A stretch of DNA of 64,000 nucleotides from Xanthobacteraceae bacterium. Lineage in GTDB: Bacteria > Pseudomonadota > Alphaproteobacteria > Rhizobiales > Xanthobacteraceae. The stretch is taken from positions 124,001 to 188,000 of the forward strand of contig JALHRD010000002.1 in assembly GCA_022841625.1 (NCBI GenBank). The letters are read 5' to 3'. The notes beneath the pieces are model-generated. The model saw only the letters and a program-made list of their open reading frames with translations, searched no databases and was not told the origin of the DNA. Positions within the stretch are counted from its first letter, which is position 1; every line of letters starts with the position of its first letter. Shown one piece after another: positions 19,427 to 27,958 of the stretch. The translations under genes and the position numbers were made by a program.

Positions 19427-20050
19427 ATGATCGGCCGGCCCAAACTTGTCCTCGCGTCAGGCTCTCCGCGCCGCGTCACGCTGATCAATCAGGCCGGCAT
19501 CGAGCCCGATGCGCTGCGGCCGGCCGACATTGACGAGACGCCCAAGCGTGGCGAACTGCCGCGTGCCTGCGCCAACCGCCTTGCGCGCGCCAAGGCGGAA
19601 GCGGCGCTCAAACTCGTCAATCTGGACGATGAACTGCGCGGCGCCTACATCCTGTCTGCGGATACCGTGGTGGCGGTTGGGCGGCGGATCTTGCCCAAGG
19701 CCGAACTGTTGGATGAAGCCGCGCAGTGCCTGCGGCTGTTGTCGGGGCGCAACCATCGCGTCCACACTGCGGTCTGCCTGGTGACGCCGACTGGCGCATT
19801 CCGGCAGCGGCTGGTGGAAACCAAAGTCCGCTTTAAGCGCCTCAACGATGAGGACATCGAAGCCTATCTCGCCTCGGGAGAGTGGCGCGGCAAGGCCGGC
19901 GGTTATGCCGCGCAGGGCATCGCAGGCAGCTTTATCGTCAAGCTGGTGGGTTCTTATTCCAATGTGGTCGGCCTGCCGCTGTACGAGACCACCGCGCTGC
20001 TGCAAGGCGAGGGATATCCGGTCCGCTTGGGCTGGCTCAACGCGGTGTAA
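19427..20050 (+). CDS. maf: Maf-family nucleoside triphosphate pyrophosphatase
   Basis: The 207-residue protein has the Maf signature [10 protein letters not shown], then [20 protein letters not shown] and the C-terminal [12 protein letters not shown]. Maf enzymes hydrolyse non-canonical or selected nucleoside triphosphates to monophosphates and affect cell division. It is followed after 21 bases by yacG, the usual Rhizobiales order. Confidence 0.93.
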   Translation: MIGRPKLVLASGSPRRVTLINQAGIEPDALRPADIDETPKRGELPRACANRLARAKAEAALKLVNLDDELRGAYILSADTVVAVGRRILPKAELLDEAAQCLRLLSGRNHRVHTAVCLVTPTGAFRQRLVETKVRFKRLNDEDIEAYLASGEWRGKAGGYAAQGIAGSFIVKLVGSYSNVVGLPLYETTALLQGEGYPVRLGWLNAV

Positions 20051-20071
20051 CGGGATCGAGTCGGGGGAAGG

Positions 20072-20272
20072 ATGCCGGATCAGGCAAAGCCACAATCGAC
20101 CGCGCGTTGCCCGATCTGCGCTAGGCCGGCGGCGGAGCCGTTTCAGCCGTTCTGTTCCAAGCGCTGCGCCGACGTCGACCTCAACCGTTGGCTGTCCGGC
20201 GCCTATGTGGTCGCGGGCAAGGACGAAGAGGATGAAGACGGTGAGCGGACGCCGGATCGGCCGCGCGACTGA
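20072..20272 (+). CDS. yacG: DNA gyrase inhibitor YacG
   Basis: The 66-residue protein has the YacG zinc finger: CPICARP followed by FCSKRCADVDLNRWL, four cysteines in CxxC...CxxxC order. An acidic tail (DEEDEDGE) follows. YacG binds GyrB and inhibits DNA gyrase in Escherichia coli. It lies immediately upstream of tRNA-Phe, as in related genomes. Confidence 0.93.
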   Translation: MPDQAKPQSTARCPICARPAAEPFQPFCSKRCADVDLNRWLSGAYVVAGKDEEDEDGERTPDRPRD

Positions 20273-20389
20273 GCGCGATGACGCGCATTGTCGGTGCGCC
20301 CAGCACGACCAGCCGTTCTGGACAGCGTCCAGTTAAGCCTTTATAACGCCGGCACTTCTCGCACGCCCGCCGTTTTGGCGGACGGCGGC

Positions 20390-20465
20390 GCCCAGGTAGC
20401 TCAGTTGGTAGAGCACGTGACTGAAAATCACGGTGTCGGTGGTTCGATCCCGCCCCTGGGCACCA
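20390..20465 (+). tRNA. tRNA-Phe (anticodon GAA), site of the genomic island
   Basis: A full cloverleaf is present: acceptor GCCCAGG/CCTGGGC, D-arm CTCAGTTGGTAGAGC, anticodon stem-loop CGTGA-CTGAAAA-TCACG, T-arm GGTGG-TTCGATC-CCGCC, and encoded CCA at 20463-20465. The gene remains intact after insertion, because the element's copy rebuilt its 3' end. The integrase starts 160 bases downstream on the same strand, the standard layout for P4-type islands. Confidence 0.96.
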
Positions 20466-20512
20466 AGCACTTTTTGCATAGCTCCACATAGTCTCACATT
20501 TAAAAATAAAAT

Positions 20513-20596
20513 CAGTAGCTTAGGCTATAGCTACTGTACATGGTGACTCGCCAAAACACACTGTAGCACCTTAAAGTGCGGGTAGAAATCGGGTAG
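20513..20596 (+). repeat. palindrome and integrase arm-like site between tRNA-Phe and integrase
   Basis: An 8-base inverted repeat CAGTAGCT/AGCTACTG occupies 20513-20536. At 20576-20596 lies a tandem GGGTAG motif (GTGCGGGTAGAA then CGGGTAG). Very similar tandem copies recur at 35311-35332 and 35476-35500. Repeats of this type beside a P4-type integrase are typical of arm-type binding sites, which is inference here. Confidence 0.45.
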
Positions 20597-20625
20597 GATG
20601 GCTTCCGCAATGAGGTCCTACCCAC

Positions 20626-21858
20626 ATGCGACTGTCAAACTTCGCGATCACCAAGGCGCGGCCGAAAGAGAAGCCCTACAAGCTCTCCGATGGAGCAGGA
20701 CTGCACCTGCTTGTCGAGAAGAGCGGCAGCAAGTTGTGGCGCTTCCGCTACCGCTTTGCCGGACGCGAGAACATGCTCACGTTCGGCGCCTATCCGACGA
20801 TCTCTCTCGCAGAGGCTCGGGCTAAGCGGGAAGACGCGCGCAAGCAGCTCGCGGCCGGGATCGATCCGTCGGCAACGCGAAAGCAGGAAAAGTTGGGTGT
20901 GACAACCACCGCCAGCAACACATTCGGAGCGATCGTCGAAGAATTGCTGGCACGCAAGGAAGCCAACGAAGCCGCGGGTTCGACGCTGAGCAAGAACCGC
21001 TGGCTGCTTCAGGACCTCGCTGCTCCGCTCTCCAAGCGACCTATCAGCGAAATCACGGCGGCGGAAATCCTCCAGCTGTTGAAGCGTATCGAGACCAGCG
21101 GACGCCGGGAGACCGCGCGGCGCTTGCGAGGGCTCATTGGGAGCGTGTTCCGCTACGCCATCGTCACACTGCGTGCGACCAACGATCCTACTCTCGCAAC
21201 GCACGGGGCGCTCTTGGCTCCGAAGGTGCAGCATCGTGCGGCCATCATCGATGAAAAGGAACTGGGTGGCCTGCTGCGCGCCATCGACGAATATGATGGT
21301 TGGCCGACGGTTGCCGCCGCGCTGAAATTCATGGCGCTGACGTTTGCCCGCCCGGGTGAAGTGCGCTGCGCAATGCGCAAAGAGTTTGATCTCCAAAAGT
21401 CAGTGTGGCGGATATCGGAGGAGCGCACTAAGATGCGCCGTCCGCATGAGGTGCCGCTGTCGCGGCAGGCATTGGAACTGCTGGAAAGCATCTGGTCGCT
21501 CTCCGACTACGGCGGCATCGTCTTTCCGTCCATCCGTTCCAATCGCGTGCCGCTTTCCGAAAACGCCTTCAACGCTGCGCTGCGCCGTATGGGATACACC
21601 AAAGAGGAGATGACAGCGCATGGGTTTCGGGCATCGGCAAGCAGCATCCTCAATACGCGCGGGTTCAATCCCGATGTGATTGAGGCGGCCCTGGCGCATC
21701 AGGACGAAAACGAAATGCGCCGGATATACAACCGCGCGAAATACTGGCCGGAGCGGGTCAAGCTCATGCAAGACTGGGCCGATCTGCTGGACTACTTTCG
21801 AATCCCGTATTCCGACCAAGGTGCGAGGGAGGCGGCGCTTGCAGCGCTGCGTTCATGA
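20626..21858 (+). CDS. P4-type tyrosine integrase
   Basis: The 410-residue protein starts with the DUF4102-type arm-binding domain (DGAGLHLLVEKSGSKLWRFR, then FGAYPTISLAEAR). A core-binding domain and a C-terminal catalytic domain follow. Catalytic text includes the first arginine in FARPGEVRCA, the HGFR box in TAHGFRASASSI, H in ALAHQDEN, and the nucleophile tyrosine in MRRIYNRAKYWPERV. All pieces are present, so the enzyme looks functional. It integrates DNA at tRNA genes; tRNA-Phe lies just upstream. Confidence 0.94.
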   Translation: MRLSNFAITKARPKEKPYKLSDGAGLHLLVEKSGSKLWRFRYRFAGRENMLTFGAYPTISLAEARAKREDARKQLAAGIDPSATRKQEKLGVTTTASNTFGAIVEELLARKEANEAAGSTLSKNRWLLQDLAAPLSKRPISEITAAEILQLLKRIETSGRRETARRLRGLIGSVFRYAIVTLRATNDPTLATHGALLAPKVQHRAAIIDEKELGGLLRAIDEYDGWPTVAAALKFMALTFARPGEVRCAMRKEFDLQKSVWRISEERTKMRRPHEVPLSRQALELLESIWSLSDYGGIVFPSIRSNRVPLSENAFNAALRRMGYTKEEMTAHGFRASASSILNTRGFNPDVIEAALAHQDENEMRRIYNRAKYWPERVKLMQDWADLLDYFRIPYSDQGAREAALAALRS

Positions 21859-21871
21859 GATTACCAAACAT

Positions 21872-21921
21872 TCAGACTGCGAATCTGGGGGGCGGGAGTT
21901 CGAATCTCTCCGGGCGCGCCA
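21872..21921 (+). other. 3' half of a tRNA-Arg-like gene (att-type remnant)
   Basis: Starting 14 bases after the integrase stop, the sequence folds as the 3' half of a tRNA. The anticodon stem-loop is TCAGA-CTGCGAA-TCTGG, the variable loop GGGGC, the T-arm GGGAG-TTCGAAT-CTCTC, the acceptor strand CGGGCGC, and G plus CCA follow. The partner 5' strand GCGCCCG and a D-arm are absent upstream, so it is not a complete tRNA. From memory the 3' end resembles alphaproteobacterial tRNA-Arg, but the anticodon position reads GCG. Integrases commonly leave such halves as attachment sites. Confidence 0.6.
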
Positions 21922-22428
21922 GTCTTTTCAATTTAGAATCTTGCTCTAAAATTTTTTGCTCTTTTTTTGCTCCGACCGTGCGTTTTGCTTGCCTCGAACG
22001 TAATCGAGAAGTTATTGCCAATCGCCCATCTGACCTGCGCTGGCATTGAATCCGGCACGTAGCTGACGATCTGGCTCGCCATAGGCTTGCTCGCCTTCGT
22101 GGCAAAGATTCTTTCTGAGTGACCGTATACTCCGCTGTGAGGTTCGCGCTCTGCGGGTCAATGCAGCGCCGTCGCGCAGACTCATTCGCGCGCCGGGTGA
22201 GATTCAAACGTCACATCTCATGCTTAATCCACTTAGCCAGGTCGAGCCAAACCGGTGAGTCTTTAAATGCCGCGATCTATTCGGATTCATTCATCAGAGA
22301 CAGAGGCTTGTCGCTGCCGTCAAATGCAACGATTTTGTCGATCGAAGAGCCAGTGCCCACAGCTGAGCCTATAAAGTGAGCTGAGAACGGTCCGAACAGC
22401 GAACACGCCAACGCCGAAGGTCAAAGTC
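21922..22428. other. island spacer without recognised gene
   Basis: No open frame here has family features or a convincing start. The stretch has AT-richer patches (around 21940-21975) than the flanking chromosome. I see no tRNA, terminator or strong repeat in it. Confidence 0.4.
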
Positions 22429-22647
22429 ATGACCAAACCCTACCACTGCACCGCGCGTACAATCTCACTCCAGATTCCAACCCGCTGGACGCCCGAACAG
22501 GCCTTCGCAGTCTTCGAAATCATCGACGAACTGCGAGACGCCATCTGGCTCGGTTACGCCCTCCAACTCCAGGAGGAGTATCGCGATCAGCTCCGGCACC
22601 ATGACCCCGAATACGATCCCATCGACCCCGATGATCTGCCGTTCTGA
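22429..22647 (+). CDS. small acidic hypothetical protein
   Basis: The 72-residue protein has a helical middle (WTPEQAFAVFEIIDELRDAIW) and an acidic C-terminus (PEYDPIDPDDLPF). It is followed 27 bases later by a good intrinsic terminator, supporting a real transcription unit. Similar small proteins occur on rhizobial mobile elements, in my recollection, but no function is known. Confidence 0.65.
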   Translation: MTKPYHCTARTISLQIPTRWTPEQAFAVFEIIDELRDAIWLGYALQLQEEYRDQLRHHDPEYDPIDPDDLPF

Positions 22648-22674
22648 TACGAACCCGGCCTGACGAAAAACAAG

Positions 22675-22699
22675 AAGGGGTCAATCGGCCCCTTTTTTT
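22675..22699 (+). terminator. intrinsic terminator after the 72-residue ORF
   Basis: The stem AAGGGG/CCCCTT with an 8-base loop is followed directly by a run of seven T residues on the plus strand. Confidence 0.8.
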
Positions 22700-23065
22700 A
22701 CATGCCGTTAAATATAGGCGTATTTACACCGCCGCTAACACACACGGCTACTCACAGCGTTTTTGGCGGTGCGGTCCGACTCCCAAGTTTCCCTAAAAAG
22801 TTTTTTCGCCTGGTTCGTTACGTCGACGACCGACGGTCTTTCCCGATCGCCTCTTGCCGGAAATTGCGTCTCCGTGCGCACGGGGCCCCTCTACGGGTCC
22901 CCGCCCGCCGAGTTCGCAACACACCCCAACCAGGGTTCAACTGGACAGACTCTACCTTATGAGCGGGAATAAACTGGAGAACAGTTTAAATTCACATTGA
23001 GGGTCGAGTGGGCTCCTTTCGTATCATCCACGTCGGCAGCGAGAGATTGATGGGTAGCCGTCCAC
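22700..23065. other. non-coding stretch between terminator and merR
   Basis: I see no supported gene in these 366 bases. Open frames are short, lack ribosome binding sites and show no domain features. It separates the small-ORF unit from the convergent merR gene. Confidence 0.4.
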
Positions 23066-23509
23066 TTAGTGGTACTCGGCGTCGGGTGTTGGATGAGTGG
23101 CGAGCGCCTGAATGATGCGGCAGTCCGCGATCCGACCGCCACGGCACTGGCGAATCATGCGCCGGAGTTCGGCCTTGAGCGTTTCCAGACGAGCGATACG
23201 GCTCTCGACTTGGTGAAGCTGGCGCTTTGCAACACGGTCTGCGGCATTGCAAGACCTTTCCGGGTCATCTGCCAGGTAGAGGAGTTCCCGGATCGCTTCT
23301 AAAGGGAACCCCAAGTCGCGACTGTGACGGATGAACGCCAGGCGTTCAAGGTGCGACAGCCCGAAGCGCCTTTGGTTTCCTTCGGTTCGCAGCGGCTTCG
23401 GCATCAGGCCGATCTGTTCGTAATAGCGGATAGTCTGCACTTTGCAGCCTGTCCGTTCTGCAAGCGCGCCGATAGTGAGAATGTTGTCGATCGTGGGTTT
23501 GAGTCGCAT
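23066..23509 (-). CDS. MerR-family heavy-metal-responsive regulator
   Basis: The 147-residue protein has a MerR HTH at the N-terminus (LTIGALAERTGCKVQTIRYY) and a long coiled coil. Metal-type cysteines are C87, C122 and C130 (QCRGGRIADC). This three-cysteine pattern fits the ZntR/CadR/PbrR group, which senses Zn, Cd or Pb. ATG 23509 is preferred over longer starts that would run through the shared promoter. It is divergent from the P-type ATPase and presumably activates it from the distorted promoter between them. Confidence 0.88.
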   Translation of the reverse strand: MRLKPTIDNILTIGALAERTGCKVQTIRYYEQIGLMPKPLRTEGNQRRFGLSHLERLAFIRHSRDLGFPLEAIRELLYLADDPERSCNAADRVAKRQLHQVESRIARLETLKAELRRMIRQCRGGRIADCRIIQALATHPTPDAEYH

Positions 23510-23510
23510 C

Positions 23511-23541
23511 TTGAACCTACAGTCACTAGAGGTGTTATCTT
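23511..23541 (+). promoter_or_regulatory. MerR-type promoter and operator for the metal ATPase
   Basis: A -35 TTGAAC (23511-23516) and a -10 TATCTT (23536-23541) are separated by 19 bases, the over-long spacing typical of MerR-activated promoters. Between them lies the dyad ACCTACAGT-C-ACTAGAGGT (23515-23533), with 7 of 9 positions symmetric. The ATPase start is 40 bases downstream and merR starts on the other strand. Confidence 0.8.
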
Positions 23542-23580
23542 GCGTGCTTACGGTCTGCAAGCTTCAGTCTGGAGTCTATG

Positions 23581-25908
23581 ATGGCAGTCTCGAATAGGCA
23601 TGAACACGACGATTCGCGCACACAGGGATCCGGCGCTGCAGCCTGTTGCGGCACGGACGCCTGCGTCGCTCCTGTAACTGCCTTCAGCACCGGGCGTTCT
23701 TACAAGGTGGCCGGCATGGACTGCGCCGAAGAGGTCGCAGTCCTTAAGCAGGTAGTCGGGCCCGCAGTCGGCGGCGCCGAACGGCTTGTCTTCGACGTCT
23801 TAAACAGCCGCATGACTGTCGCGAATGAGGCTCGCGATGTCCCCGACGAGCGGATCATCGAAGCTGTTGCTGCCACCGGGATGCGTGCCGTCCCGTGGAC
23901 AGAACGTAGGGCCGAGGATGCCGATGGCCATCGCAGCCAGCAGGCTCTGTTCACCGCAGCGAGCGGTGCTTGCGTGCTGATCGGCCTCATCATTCATGCC
24001 GTGCTTGCCGGCGGTTTCGGCGAGGCGTTTCGGCTACTCGGTGGTCATGATGGACAGTCTATGCCACTGGCAGAGGTAATCTCCTACGCTCTGGCAGTTG
24101 CCTTCGGCGTTCGCTTCGTCATTGTCAAGGCTTGGTACGCGGCACGTCGCCTGCGGCCGGACATGAACCTTCTGATGACGGTTGCCGTCGCGGGCGCCAT
24201 TGCTATTGGAGAGTGGTTTGAGGCGGCGACTGTGGCCTTCCTATTTGCGCTGTCGCTTGCGCTTGAAAGTTGGAGTGTTGGGCGAGCACGCCGGGCAATT
24301 GCTGCATTACTTGATCTTGCACCACCAACCGCTCTTCTGCTCCGTCCGGACGGAAGCGAAGCCACGGTGCAGGTGGGTGAAGTAAGACCAGGCGATCGCT
24401 TCATCGTACCAGCTGGCGAACGCGTGCCCCTTGACGGCCGTGTGATAGCCGGCACAAGCGCAGTGAACCAAGCGCCGATCACGGGAGAAAGCTTGCCTGT
24501 GGAGAAGGAGCCAGGCGCAGAGGTCTATGCTGGCACTATCAACGGCGACGGCACACTGACGGTCGAGGCGACAAAATCGGTCAGGGATACGACACTTGCG
24601 CGTATCATCCATATGGTCGAGGAGGCGCAAGCGCGCCGCGCCCCTTCGGAACAGTGGGTCGAACGTTTCGCTCGCGTCTACACTCCTACGGTTATGGTAT
24701 TGGCCCTTCTGGTATTCCTGGTGCCTCCGGTGCTGCAGGGCGGTTTATGGAGCGACTGGTTCTATCGCGCTCTAGCGTTGCTCGTTATCGCCTGCCCGTG
24801 CGCTCTCGTGATCTCGACGCCGGTTTCTATCGTTGCTTCGCTTGCCACAGCAGCACGGTCTGGCGTGCTGGTGAAAGGCGGTGCCTTCATTGAATTGCCC
24901 GCTCATCTTCAGGCGATTGCCATGGACAAGACCGGAACCATCACGCGCGGCAAGCCCGAGGTGACCCGGGTCGTCCCGCTTGACGGTCACACCGAGGCCG
25001 AGTTGCTGGCTCGCGCTGCGGCTCTCGAAGCGCGGTCAACGCACCCGCTAGCTCGTGCGATTCTGCACCATGCCGAGCTGCGTGGCATTTCGCCAACCCC
25101 GGCGGCGGACGTGCAAGTGCTGAAAGGCAAAGGGTTAACCGGGATATTTGACGGCGAGAAATTCTGGCTCGGCTCCCACCGTTACGTGGTGGAGCGCGGC
25201 CAGGACGCGCCAGAAGTCGCTGCGCAGGCGGAAGCGCTGGAAGGGGATGGCAAGACGGTGGTCGTCATCGGCAATGCGCGACACGTCTGCGGTTTGATCG
25301 CGGTTGCCGACACGATCCGAGCGGAGGCACGCGAGGTCGTGAGAGAACTGCACGGAGCCGGGATTGCACACGTAGTGATGCTGACCGGCGACAACCGAGT
25401 TACGGCCGAAGCCATAGCACGCGAGGTTGGAATTGATGAGGTGTATGCCGAGCTTCTGCCCGAGGACAAGGTCAGGAAGGTTGAAGAACTCGTTGCGCGG
25501 TATGGCACGGTGGCAATGGTAGGTGATGGCGTGAACGACGCCCCGGCCTTGGCGTGTGCAAATCTCGGCATCGCCATGGGTGCGATCGGCTCGGATGCTG
25601 CGATCGAGACAGCCGATGTCGCGCTCATGACGGACGACATCTCGAAACTTCCCTGGCTCGTACGTCACTCAAAGCGGACGCTTGCAATCATCCGCCAGAA
25701 CATCGTCTTCTCGCTAGGCGTCAAGGCGGTCTTTATGGTGCTTACGTTCGCCGGTTTCGCCACCTTGTGGGGTGCCATCGCCGCGGATGTTGGCGCTTCG
25801 CTTCTCGTGGTAGTAAACGCACTGCGGTTACTAAGGGCATCCTCGCTGAGCTTCGTCTCAAGCAAGCCTCTCGGACAGGCTGCGGAGGCTATGGTAGTCG
25901 GAAGGTAG
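23581..25908 (+). CDS. cadA: Zn/Cd/Pb-type P1B ATPase
   Basis: The 775-residue protein is a P1B-2-type heavy metal exporting ATPase of the inner membrane. In order it shows a cysteine-rich N-tail (C22, C23, C28), an HMA domain with only one metal cysteine in GMDCAEE (C48), TGES at 301-304, the membrane CPC motif (405-407), DKTGT with phosphorylated D449, the HP motif in STHPLA and GDGVNDAP. The divergent MerR gene and downstream divalent-type RND genes support Zn, Cd or Pb export. ATG 23581 has GGAG 6 bases upstream; ATG 23578 is adjacent. The symbol is by class, not proven specificity. Confidence 0.94.
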   Translation: MAVSNRHEHDDSRTQGSGAAACCGTDACVAPVTAFSTGRSYKVAGMDCAEEVAVLKQVVGPAVGGAERLVFDVLNSRMTVANEARDVPDERIIEAVAATGMRAVPWTERRAEDADGHRSQQALFTAASGACVLIGLIIHAVLAGGFGEAFRLLGGHDGQSMPLAEVISYALAVAFGVRFVIVKAWYAARRLRPDMNLLMTVAVAGAIAIGEWFEAATVAFLFALSLALESWSVGRARRAIAALLDLAPPTALLLRPDGSEATVQVGEVRPGDRFIVPAGERVPLDGRVIAGTSAVNQAPITGESLPVEKEPGAEVYAGTINGDGTLTVEATKSVRDTTLARIIHMVEEAQARRAPSEQWVERFARVYTPTVMVLALLVFLVPPVLQGGLWSDWFYRALALLVIACPCALVISTPVSIVASLATAARSGVLVKGGAFIELPAHLQAIAMDKTGTITRGKPEVTRVVPLDGHTEAELLARAAALEARSTHPLARAILHHAELRGISPTPAADVQVLKGKGLTGIFDGEKFWLGSHRYVVERGQDAPEVAAQAEALEGDGKTVVVIGNARHVCGLIAVADTIRAEAREVVRELHGAGIAHVVMLTGDNRVTAEAIAREVGIDEVYAELLPEDKVRKVEELVARYGTVAMVGDGVNDAPALACANLGIAMGAIGSDAAIETADVALMTDDISKLPWLVRHSKRTLAIIRQNIVFSLGVKAVFMVLTFAGFATLWGAIAADVGASLLVVVNALRLLRASSLSFVSSKPLGQAAEAMVVGR

Positions 25909-26012
25909 TTCATGAGCAGTGAATGCAAACATGGCGGCACTCCGCCCCCAAGGACACAGGACGATTACCCAAAAGTCAACTCTCCGGTCCGGTAGTCGAG
26001 GCAATCTGAGAA

Positions 26013-26156
26013 TTAGTTAATGCAAGGAACACCGATGCGGCATTCCTTGCCCACGTCTTCGTGAATTGCCGGCTTCAGCTGCGCCTGGTCACAGGTGTTG
26101 ATTGCGCGGTCCGGAAGATGCGAGGAGACCGGCTGCACGCAGCAGGGGGATATCAC
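26013..26156 (-). CDS. possible small cysteine-rich protein or fragment
   Basis: A GTG-initiated frame of 47 residues on the minus strand contains five cysteines. It opens ISPCCVQPV, continues TCDQAQLKPAIHEDVGKECR and ends GVPCIN. The composition looks protein-like, but there is no clear ribosome binding site. It may be the 3' end of a decayed gene. The rest of the 25909-26264 spacer holds nothing I can support. Confidence 0.25.
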   Translation of the reverse strand: MISPCCVQPVSSHLPDRAINTCDQAQLKPAIHEDVGKECRIGVPCIN

Positions 26157-26264
26157 GGCATGTTATCTTGACCTGGCGGCAAAGTTCGTAGCAAAATGCC
26201 ATCAGACGCAATGAAATACTAAGGGCAGCCGCTCGTTGCTTTCCAAGAAGCGAGCGCACTTTGA

Positions 26265-26618
26265 ATGATGACTTTAAGCCTACGCCAGCGGCCGGTTTTT
26301 TGCAGAGTGGCGGCAGTCCTCTGCGCCCTGGCTATGCTGCTGGCAGTGGCCGGGCACCATTTTCAGCACGCCAATACTTCGCCTTCAATGGCCCTGTCGC
26401 AGCTGGAATCGGCTGCGGCTGACGACGCGCCGGATGTGCCCCTCGGTGCGGCGTTTTCCGTGGAGCATTGCCATGGTTGCGGGCTGACCGCGCTCGCCGT
26501 CACTTCAATCCCGGTCCTGCCCGCCGCCTTGCCGGATGCGCAGCCGGGGATTCTTCCCGCTAGCGCCTGCCCGCATCCGCCCGGCGCGGAACTTCCCCCT
26601 CCCATCGCCGCGGTCTGA
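26265..26618 (+). CDS. exported small His/Cys protein at head of RND operon (DUF2946-like)
   Basis: The 117-residue protein has an N-terminal hydrophobic segment (AAVLCALAMLLAVAG) and a metal-ligand-like cluster EHCHGCGLTALA. Proline-rich text ends the protein. Short proteins of this shape often precede metal RND operons, for example CzcI-like or DUF2946 proteins. A periplasmic metal-sensing or binding role is inference. It lies 65 bases before the TolC-like gene. Confidence 0.6.
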   Translation: MMTLSLRQRPVFCRVAAVLCALAMLLAVAGHHFQHANTSPSMALSQLESAAADDAPDVPLGAAFSVEHCHGCGLTALAVTSIPVLPAALPDAQPGILPASACPHPPGAELPPPIAAV

Positions 26619-26683
26619 ACGCGTCCTCACAACGCCCGGCGTAACACCGGGCGTAGCTGGTCGTTCCTGTTCAGGTCGTCAAC

Positions 26684-27958
26684 ATGTCATCGTATAATCT
26701 GGCGTCGTGTGCGCTCGCGCTTGCGTTCGCATGTGGCATTCCACTCACCTCGTCAGCAGAACAAGCCGGCGTGCTCACCCTGAACCGGGCGTTGCAGCGT
26801 GCTGTCGCGGGCAATCCGAAGCTGGCCGTCGCCGACCGGGAGATCGGCATTGCTACCGGCAAACGCATTCAGGCGGGGGTCATCCCCAATCCGGAAATTT
26901 CGTTCGAGTTGGATAACGCTTTCGGCAGCGGCGACTATCGCGGCCTCCGCTCCGCAGAAACGACTGTCCAGCTTAGCCAAGCGATCGAGTTAGGCGGGAA
27001 ACGCGACGCCCGCGTCGCCGCCGGTGCGGCCGAACTGGATAGCGCGCGCTGGCAGCATGCGGCGGTCCGTCTCGAAATTCTTTCCGATACGGCGGTCGCG
27101 TTTTTCAACGTGCTTGGCGGTCAGCGCAAGGTCCAGCTTTTCGACGCGCAGGTCGCCTCGTTTGATCGGCTCACGCCGCTCTTAAAGTGGCGCGTGGAGG
27201 CCGGCGCCTCTTCTCCGGGGGAGATCGCGCGGATCAATCTTGCGGCCGACCTCGTGCGGGCCGAGCGCGAACGCGCCCGCACTGCGCTCGCCATCCATCG
27301 GCGCGAACTCGCCATGCTTATGGGCGCTACCAGGGTTGACTTTTCGCACGTTGCCGGCGATTTCAGCCGGATCGGCTCGCCGGTCTCGTTCGCAGTCCTG
27401 CTGCAAGGGCTTGAGCGCAATCCCCAGCTCATCCGGTGGACGGCGGTTCGGGTGCAGCGGGACGCGGAGCTTCTCTCCGCCCGGCTAAAGCCGATCCCCG
27501 ACATCAAGGTCGAACTTGCCTGGCGTCATTTTCGGGACACAAACGACAACGCGGCTCGTCTTGGCACTTCGATTGCGATTCCAATCTGGGATCAGAATCT
27601 TGGCGGGATCACCGAGGCTCAGGCAGCGCGGGCGAAGGTGGACGCCGAACGGGCTGTCAACAAGGCGACCCTCATCCTTACGCTCGCCAAGGCCTACGAC
27701 ACGCTCAACGGAGCGTTGCGCGAGATTGCGTTGCTGCAAAACTCGGCCATTCCCAACGCACAAACGGCCGTCGAGACGATCGAGAGCGGATACAGCCAAG
27801 GGCGCTATACCCTGCTCGAAGTTCTCGATGCGCAAACGAGCGGCGCGCAGGCGTTCCAGCGCGAGCAAGAGGCTTTGACGAGCTTTCATACCTCCGTTGC
27901 CACCATAGAGGGCCTGACCGGAATTCCGCTCACCCTAACCCGTGAGAGAAAAAGATGA
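26684..27958 (+). CDS. TolC-family outer membrane channel of the metal RND pump (CzcC/CusC-like)
   Basis: The 424-residue protein has a signal peptide (cleavage near SSA-EQA) and two outer-membrane-efflux repeats. The first runs from LTLNRALQRAVAGNPKL and the second contains LGTSIAIPIWDQNLGGITEA and YSQGRYTLLEVLDAQ. This is the CzcC/CusC form. It forms the outer membrane exit duct of the tripartite pump. Its TGA overlaps the ATG of the adaptor (27955-27958). Confidence 0.92.
   Translation: MSSYNLASCALALAFACGIPLTSSAEQAGVLTLNRALQRAVAGNPKLAVADREIGIATGKRIQAGVIPNPEISFELDNAFGSGDYRGLRSAETTVQLSQAIELGGKRDARVAAGAAELDSARWQHAAVRLEILSDTAVAFFNVLGGQRKVQLFDAQVASFDRLTPLLKWRVEAGASSPGEIARINLAADLVRAERERARTALAIHRRELAMLMGATRVDFSHVAGDFSRIGSPVSFAVLLQGLERNPQLIRWTAVRVQRDAELLSARLKPIPDIKVELAWRHFRDTNDNAARLGTSIAIPIWDQNLGGITEAQAARAKVDAERAVNKATLILTLAKAYDTLNGALREIALLQNSAIPNAQTAVETIESGYSQGRYTLLEVLDAQTSGAQAFQREQEALTSFHTSVATIEGLTGIPLTLTRERKR

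Noticed and set aside
21872-21921. A complete functional tRNA-Arg
   Set aside because: No 5' acceptor strand or D-arm occurs upstream, so only a 3' half is present.
25912-25995. A 27-residue frame starting just after the P1B ATPase
   Set aside because: Too short and without a ribosome site or recognisable motif, although it contains one CKHGG stretch.
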